Source: Winogradskyella thalassocola (GTDB lineage Bacteria; Bacteroidota; Bacteroidia; Flavobacteriales; Flavobacteriaceae). Taken from it: 64,000 nucleotides of DNA. The notes below the pieces were generated by a model, which saw nothing but the letters and a program-made list of their open reading frames with translations, was not told the origin of the DNA and did no database searches. The position numbers and the translations under genes were made by a program. Below, in pieces: positions 60,194 through 64,000 of the stretch (its first letter is position 1; every line of letters starts with the position of its first letter). The stretch spans positions 372,001-436,000 of the forward strand of contig NZ_FNCZ01000002.1 of assembly GCF_900099995.1 (NCBI RefSeq), written 5' to 3'.

Positions 60194-62971
60194 ATGAACA
60201 TTTATACAGATTACCTAAGGCAAATAGAAGAACGTAAAGTTCAAGGGCTTCATCCTCAACCGATTGATGGTGCTGAGTTACTTAGTCAGATTATAGATCA
60301 GATTAAAGATTTAAATAACGAATATAGAGAGGATTCTCTTAATTTCTTTATCTATAATGTTTTACCTGGTACAACTAGGGCAGCTGGTGTTAAAGCTAAG
60401 TTTTTAAAAGAAATTATTTTAGGTGAATCTGTTGTTAAAGAAATCACTCCTGCTTTTGCTTTAGAGCAACTATCGCATATGAAGGGCGGACCTTCAGTAG
60501 AAGTGTTATTAGATTTGGCTTTAGGTGAAGATGCAGCTATTGCAGAAAACGCTGCTAAAGTATTAAAAACACAAGTGTTTTTATATGAAGCAGATACGGA
60601 ACGTTTAGAAAATGCTTTTAAAGTAGGAAACACTATCGCAACTGATATTATTAAGAGTTACGCACAAGCTGAATTCTTTACGAAGTTACCAGAAGTTGAA
60701 GAAGAGATTGAAGTCGTAACTTATATCGCGGGTGTTGGTGATATTTCTACAGATTTATTATCTCCTGGTGCAGATGCGCACTCTAGATCAGATAGAGAAT
60801 TACATGGGCAATGTATGTTTGAGCATAATAAAGACATGCAAAATGAATTGTTGGCTTTAAAGGAGCAACATCCAGATAAGCGTGTGATGTTAATCGCTGA
60901 AAAAGGAACCATGGGAGTTGGGTCTTCAAGAATGTCAGGTGTAAATAATGTCGCATTATGGACAGGCGTTCCATTTAGCAAATATGTTCCATTTATAAAT
61001 TATGCTCCAGTAATTGCTGGTACAAATGGCATTGCACCAATTTTCTTAACAACAGTTAGTGTAACTGGTGGTATTGGTATCGATTTAAAAAATTGGGTAA
61101 AGCAAATAGATGCAGAAGGAAACACTATTGTAGACGAAGATGGAGAGCCAATTTTAAAGCAAACATATTCGGTTGATACAGGTACAGTGTTAACAATTAA
61201 TACAAAAACAAAAAAATTATACAAAGACGGTGAAGAATTAAAAGATATTTCTACTGCATTAACGCCACCAAAAATGGAGTTTATTAAAGCAGGGGGGTCT
61301 TACGCTGTCGTATTTGGTAAGAAATTACAAACTTTAGCTTGCAAAATATTAGGTATAGATATTCCTCAAGTATATGCAGCTTCAAAAGAGGTTTCTATTG
61401 AAGGTCAAGGCTTAACAGCTGTTGAAAAAATATTTAATAAAAATGCTGTCGGAACTACACCAGGCAAAACGTTACATGCAGGTTCTAATGTTAGAGTAGA
61501 AGTAAATATTGTAGGGTCACAAGATACTACAGGTTTAATGACGTCTCAAGAATTAGAGATGATGGCTGCTACAGTGATTTCACCAATTGTGGATGGAGCC
61601 TACCAATCGGGTTGTCATACAGCGTCTGTTTGGGATGATAAGTCTAAAGCGAACATACCAAGATTAATGAGTTTTATGAACGACTTTGGTTTAATTACAG
61701 GTCGTGATCCTAAAGGGAAATATTTCCCAATGACGGATGTGATTCATAAAGTATTGAACGATATTACTGTTGGTGATTGGGACATTATTATCGGTGGAGA
61801 TTCACACACACGTATGTCTAAAGGTGTTGCTTTTGGAGCCGATTCAGGAACCGTTGCTTTAGCATTGGCTACAGGCGAGGCTACTATGCCAATTCCAGAA
61901 TCAGTAAAAGTGACATTTAAAGGACAAATGAAATCCTATATGGATTTTCGTGATGTGGTTCATGCTACACAATCTCAAATGTTGAAGCAATTTGGAGGTG
62001 AAAATGTATTTCAAGGACGTATTATTGAAGTGCATATTGGAACTTTAACTGCAGATGAGGCTTTTACATTTACAGATTGGACAGCAGAGATGAAAGCAAA
62101 AGCGTCTATCTGTATTTCTGAAGATGATACGTTGATTGAATCTTTAGAGATAGCAAAAGGTCGTATCCAAATCATGATTGATAAAGGAATGGACAATGCA
62201 AAACAAGTACTTAAAGGTCTTGTGGAAAAAGCAGAAACAAGAATCACGGAACTTAAAACAGGTATTAAACCATCTTTAAGACCAGATGCTAATGCGAAGT
62301 ATCATGCAGAAGTTATTATTGATTTAGATGAAATTGCTGAACCAATGATTGCTGATCCAGATGTAAATAATGAGGATGTTTCTAAACGTTATACGCACGA
62401 TAATATTAGACCATTATCTTTTTATGGTGGTACTAAAAAAGTGGACTTAGGATTCGTAGGATCTTGCATGGTTCATAAAGGTGATATGAAAATATTAGCG
62501 CAAATGTTAAAGAACATTGAAGCGCAACACGGTAAAGTTGAATTCAAAGCGCCATTAGTTGTAGCTCCTCCTACATATAATATTGTAGATGAGTTGAAAG
62601 CTGAAGGTGATTGGGAAGTTTTAGTAAGATATTCAGGTTTCGAATTCGATGATAACGCACCAAAAGGAGTAGCGCGTACAGGATACGAAAACATGTTATA
62701 CTTAGAGCGTCCAGGATGTAACCTTTGTATGGGTAACCAAGAAAAGGCAGCGCCAGGAGATACGGTTATGGCAACATCAACACGTTTATTCCAAGGTAGA
62801 GTTGTAAAAGATTCTGGTGAGAAAAAAGGGGAGTCATTATTATCATCTACTCCAGTTGTTGTATTATCTACAATTTTAGGTAGAACACCGACATTAGCAG
62901 AATATGAAGCCGCAGTAGACGGTATTGTCTTAACGAAGTTTAAGCCTTCAACAAAGCAATTAGTGAGATAA
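60194..62971 (+). CDS. acnB: Bifunctional aconitate hydratase 2/2-methylisocitrate dehydratase (AcnB)
   Basis: A 925-residue AcnB-type aconitase, which converts citrate to isocitrate in the citric acid cycle and can also act on 2-methyl-cis-aconitate. It has the AcnB-specific N-terminal HEAT-like helical domain (QLSHMKGGPSVEVLLDLALG), then the swivel domain, then the catalytic domains. The [4Fe-4S] ligands are the Cys of GFVGSCMVHKG and the two Cys of ERPGCNLCMGNQ. DSHTRMSKGVAFGADSG is the substrate-binding loop. All catalytic parts are present. A strong terminator follows, and a second aconitase of another type begins 208 bp downstream. Confidence 0.97.
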   Translation: MNIYTDYLRQIEERKVQGLHPQPIDGAELLSQIIDQIKDLNNEYREDSLNFFIYNVLPGTTRAAGVKAKFLKEIILGESVVKEITPAFALEQLSHMKGGPSVEVLLDLALGEDAAIAENAAKVLKTQVFLYEADTERLENAFKVGNTIATDIIKSYAQAEFFTKLPEVEEEIEVVTYIAGVGDISTDLLSPGADAHSRSDRELHGQCMFEHNKDMQNELLALKEQHPDKRVMLIAEKGTMGVGSSRMSGVNNVALWTGVPFSKYVPFINYAPVIAGTNGIAPIFLTTVSVTGGIGIDLKNWVKQIDAEGNTIVDEDGEPILKQTYSVDTGTVLTINTKTKKLYKDGEELKDISTALTPPKMEFIKAGGSYAVVFGKKLQTLACKILGIDIPQVYAASKEVSIEGQGLTAVEKIFNKNAVGTTPGKTLHAGSNVRVEVNIVGSQDTTGLMTSQELEMMAATVISPIVDGAYQSGCHTASVWDDKSKANIPRLMSFMNDFGLITGRDPKGKYFPMTDVIHKVLNDITVGDWDIIIGGDSHTRMSKGVAFGADSGTVALALATGEATMPIPESVKVTFKGQMKSYMDFRDVVHATQSQMLKQFGGENVFQGRIIEVHIGTLTADEAFTFTDWTAEMKAKASICISEDDTLIESLEIAKGRIQIMIDKGMDNAKQVLKGLVEKAETRITELKTGIKPSLRPDANAKYHAEVIIDLDEIAEPMIADPDVNNEDVSKRYTHDNIRPLSFYGGTKKVDLGFVGSCMVHKGDMKILAQMLKNIEAQHGKVEFKAPLVVAPPTYNIVDELKAEGDWEVLVRYSGFEFDDNAPKGVARTGYENMLYLERPGCNLCMGNQEKAAPGDTVMATSTRLFQGRVVKDSGEKKGESLLSSTPVVVLSTILGRTPTLAEYEAAVDGIVLTKFKPSTKQLVR

Positions 62972-62995
62972 TTATAATTTTATTTTATATAAGTG

Positions 62996-63028
62996 AAAGC
63001 CTGAATCTTAGATTCAGGCTTTTTTTTT
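62996..63028 (+). terminator. Rho-independent terminator after acnB
   Basis: AAAGCCTGAATC (62996-63007) and GATTCAGGCTTT (63011-63022) form a perfect 12-bp stem with a 3-nt loop, followed by T to 63028. It separates acnB from the next aconitase gene. Confidence 0.92.
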
Positions 63029-63179
63029 ATAACCTTGTTTTAAGACATTGCTGTTTTTATTTTAGAACAATTATGATATAGAAAATACTTATTCCACTAT
63101 CACTATTATATGTAATGAACGCTTTTAAAGTCATATTGCATTTTGTATATTAGTAAAATTAATTAAAAACTGATATTCC

Positions 63180-64000
63180 ATGGCATTTGATATTGATATG
63201 ATTAAAAAGGTTTATGCTAACATGACGGAGCGCGTCGATGCTGCTAGAGGCATTGTAGGTAAGCCATTAACACTTTCAGAAAAGATTTTATACTCACATT
63301 TGTGGGATGGTAAACCGAATAAGGCGTTTACAAGAGGAAAGGATTATGTAGATTTTGCTCCAGACCGTGTAGCTTGTCAAGATGCAACAGCGCAAATGGC
63401 CTTATTACAATTTATGCAAGCAGGTAAGCCAAAAGTAGCTGTACCAACAACGGTACATTGTGATCACTTAATCCAGGCTAAAGATGGAGCTGCAACAGAT
63501 TTAAAGCACGCTAACCAAACAAGTAGTGAAGTATTTAACTTCCTAGAATCGGTATCAAATAAATATGGTATTGGATTCTGGAAACCAGGAGCTGGTATTA
63601 TTCACCAAGTCGTTTTAGAGAATTATGCATTTCCTGGTGGAATGATGATTGGTACAGATTCACATACTGTAAATGCAGGTGGATTAGGTATGGTTGCTAT
63701 TGGAGTTGGTGGAGCTGATGCTGTGGATGTTATGGCAGGAATGGCTTGGGAACTTAAATTTCCTAAGTTAATTGGTGTAAGATTAACGGGAAAACTTTCG
63801 GGGTGGACAGCACCTAAAGATGTGATTTTAAAAGTAGCTCAAATTCTTACCGTTAAAGGAGGGACAGGTGCGATTGTAGAATATTTTGGACCGGGAGCAA
63901 CGTCTATGTCGTGTACTGGTAAAGGAACTATTTGTAATATGGGGGCTGAAATTGGTGCAACCACATCAACCTTTGGTTATGATGATTCTATGGAACGTTA
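63180..64000 (+). CDS. Mitochondrial-type aconitate hydratase (3' partial, runs off the window)
   Basis: The first 273 residues of a second aconitase, open to the right edge. The start [12 protein letters not shown], then [37 protein letters not shown] (residues ~59-80), [38 protein letters not shown] (~140-164) and [13 protein letters not shown] match the mitochondrial (ACO2-like) aconitase branch, not AcnB. The iron-sulfur cysteines lie beyond the edge. It has its own start 208 bp after acnB and lies behind a terminator, so it is probably transcribed separately. Two aconitases side by side allow regulation by oxidative state or iron. Confidence 0.93.
   Translation, partial: MAFDIDMIKKVYANMTERVDAARGIVGKPLTLSEKILYSHLWDGKPNKAFTRGKDYVDFAPDRVACQDATAQMALLQFMQAGKPKVAVPTTVHCDHLIQAKDGAATDLKHANQTSSEVFNFLESVSNKYGIGFWKPGAGIIHQVVLENYAFPGGMMIGTDSHTVNAGGLGMVAIGVGGADAVDVMAGMAWELKFPKLIGVRLTGKLSGWTAPKDVILKVAQILTVKGGTGAIVEYFGPGATSMSCTGKGTICNMGAEIGATTSTFGYDDSMER

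Noticed and set aside
60352..60633. Minus-strand open frame inside acnB
   Set aside because: It is a shadow of the acnB reading frame with no start context and no family features.

Overview
The window is chromosomal DNA of a marine-type member of the Flavobacteriaceae (Bacteroidota). This rests on the low GC content, the lack of Shine-Dalgarno sites before most starts, several promoters of the Bacteroidota form TTG-N19-21-TAnnTTTG, many lipoproteins with short flavobacterial lipoboxes, a type IX secretion (T9SS) C-terminal sorting domain, a TonB-dependent receptor, and a flavobacterial lycopene cyclase. The genus cannot be fixed from the sequence. I saw no rRNA, tRNA, CRISPR array, insertion sequence, integrase or phage structural operon.

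Region 1 (1-13.6 kb, + strand) is the accessory part. It encodes exported proteins: four tail-fiber-like proteins ending in an S74-type intramolecular chaperone (1-1015, 1652-4036, 8214-9653, 9907-11619), two small lipoproteins, a 526-residue protein with two export-type hydrophobic segments, a large OmpA-domain lipoprotein, a protein with two DxNxDG-type calcium-binding-like motifs, and a T9SS cargo protein. The three complete fiber genes share an N-terminal domain of about 120 residues and the C-terminal chaperone but differ in the middle. One has 27 tandem 17-residue repeats, another has YadA-head-like 14-residue repeats, and the third is glycine-rich. A short 3' remnant of a further fiber gene lies at 1584-1640, suggesting duplication and reshuffling. 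The inferred picture is a surface-fiber or adhesin locus with an OmpA-type cell-wall anchor. It is the best candidate here for an undescribed system.

Region 2 (13.6-24.5 kb, - strand) is housekeeping: tpx-dgkA, an M15 peptidase, ftsK, lolA, lptF/lptG-like, ribB with a degenerate GTP cyclohydrolase II half, and pheT.

Region 3 (24.6-38.9 kb) is mixed: a TlpA-like lipoprotein, an esterase, a small heat-shock protein with a palindromic candidate operator, small proteins of unknown function, an M3 oligopeptidase and a cyclophilin lipoprotein. It also holds a CoA-type Nudix hydrolase, a PlsC-like acyltransferase, an ECF sigma factor with two membrane proteins, an NDH-2-type dehydrogenase and a YhhN-family lysoplasmalogenase.

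Region 4 (39-48.4 kb) has a TonB-dependent receptor followed by a TonB gene, two GNAT acetyltransferases, a PfkB/KDG kinase, a 51-codon YqaE/Pmp3-type membrane peptide with an NAD(P)-binding protein, a PfpI/DJ-1 protein and recG.

Region 5 (48.6-64 kb) has an M1 aminopeptidase coupled to two tandem patatin-like lipases and lycopene cyclase, then three parvulin/SurA-like folding factors with a MoxR ATPase, and finally two non-homologous-type aconitases in tandem (acnB, then a mitochondrial-type aconitase cut by the right edge).
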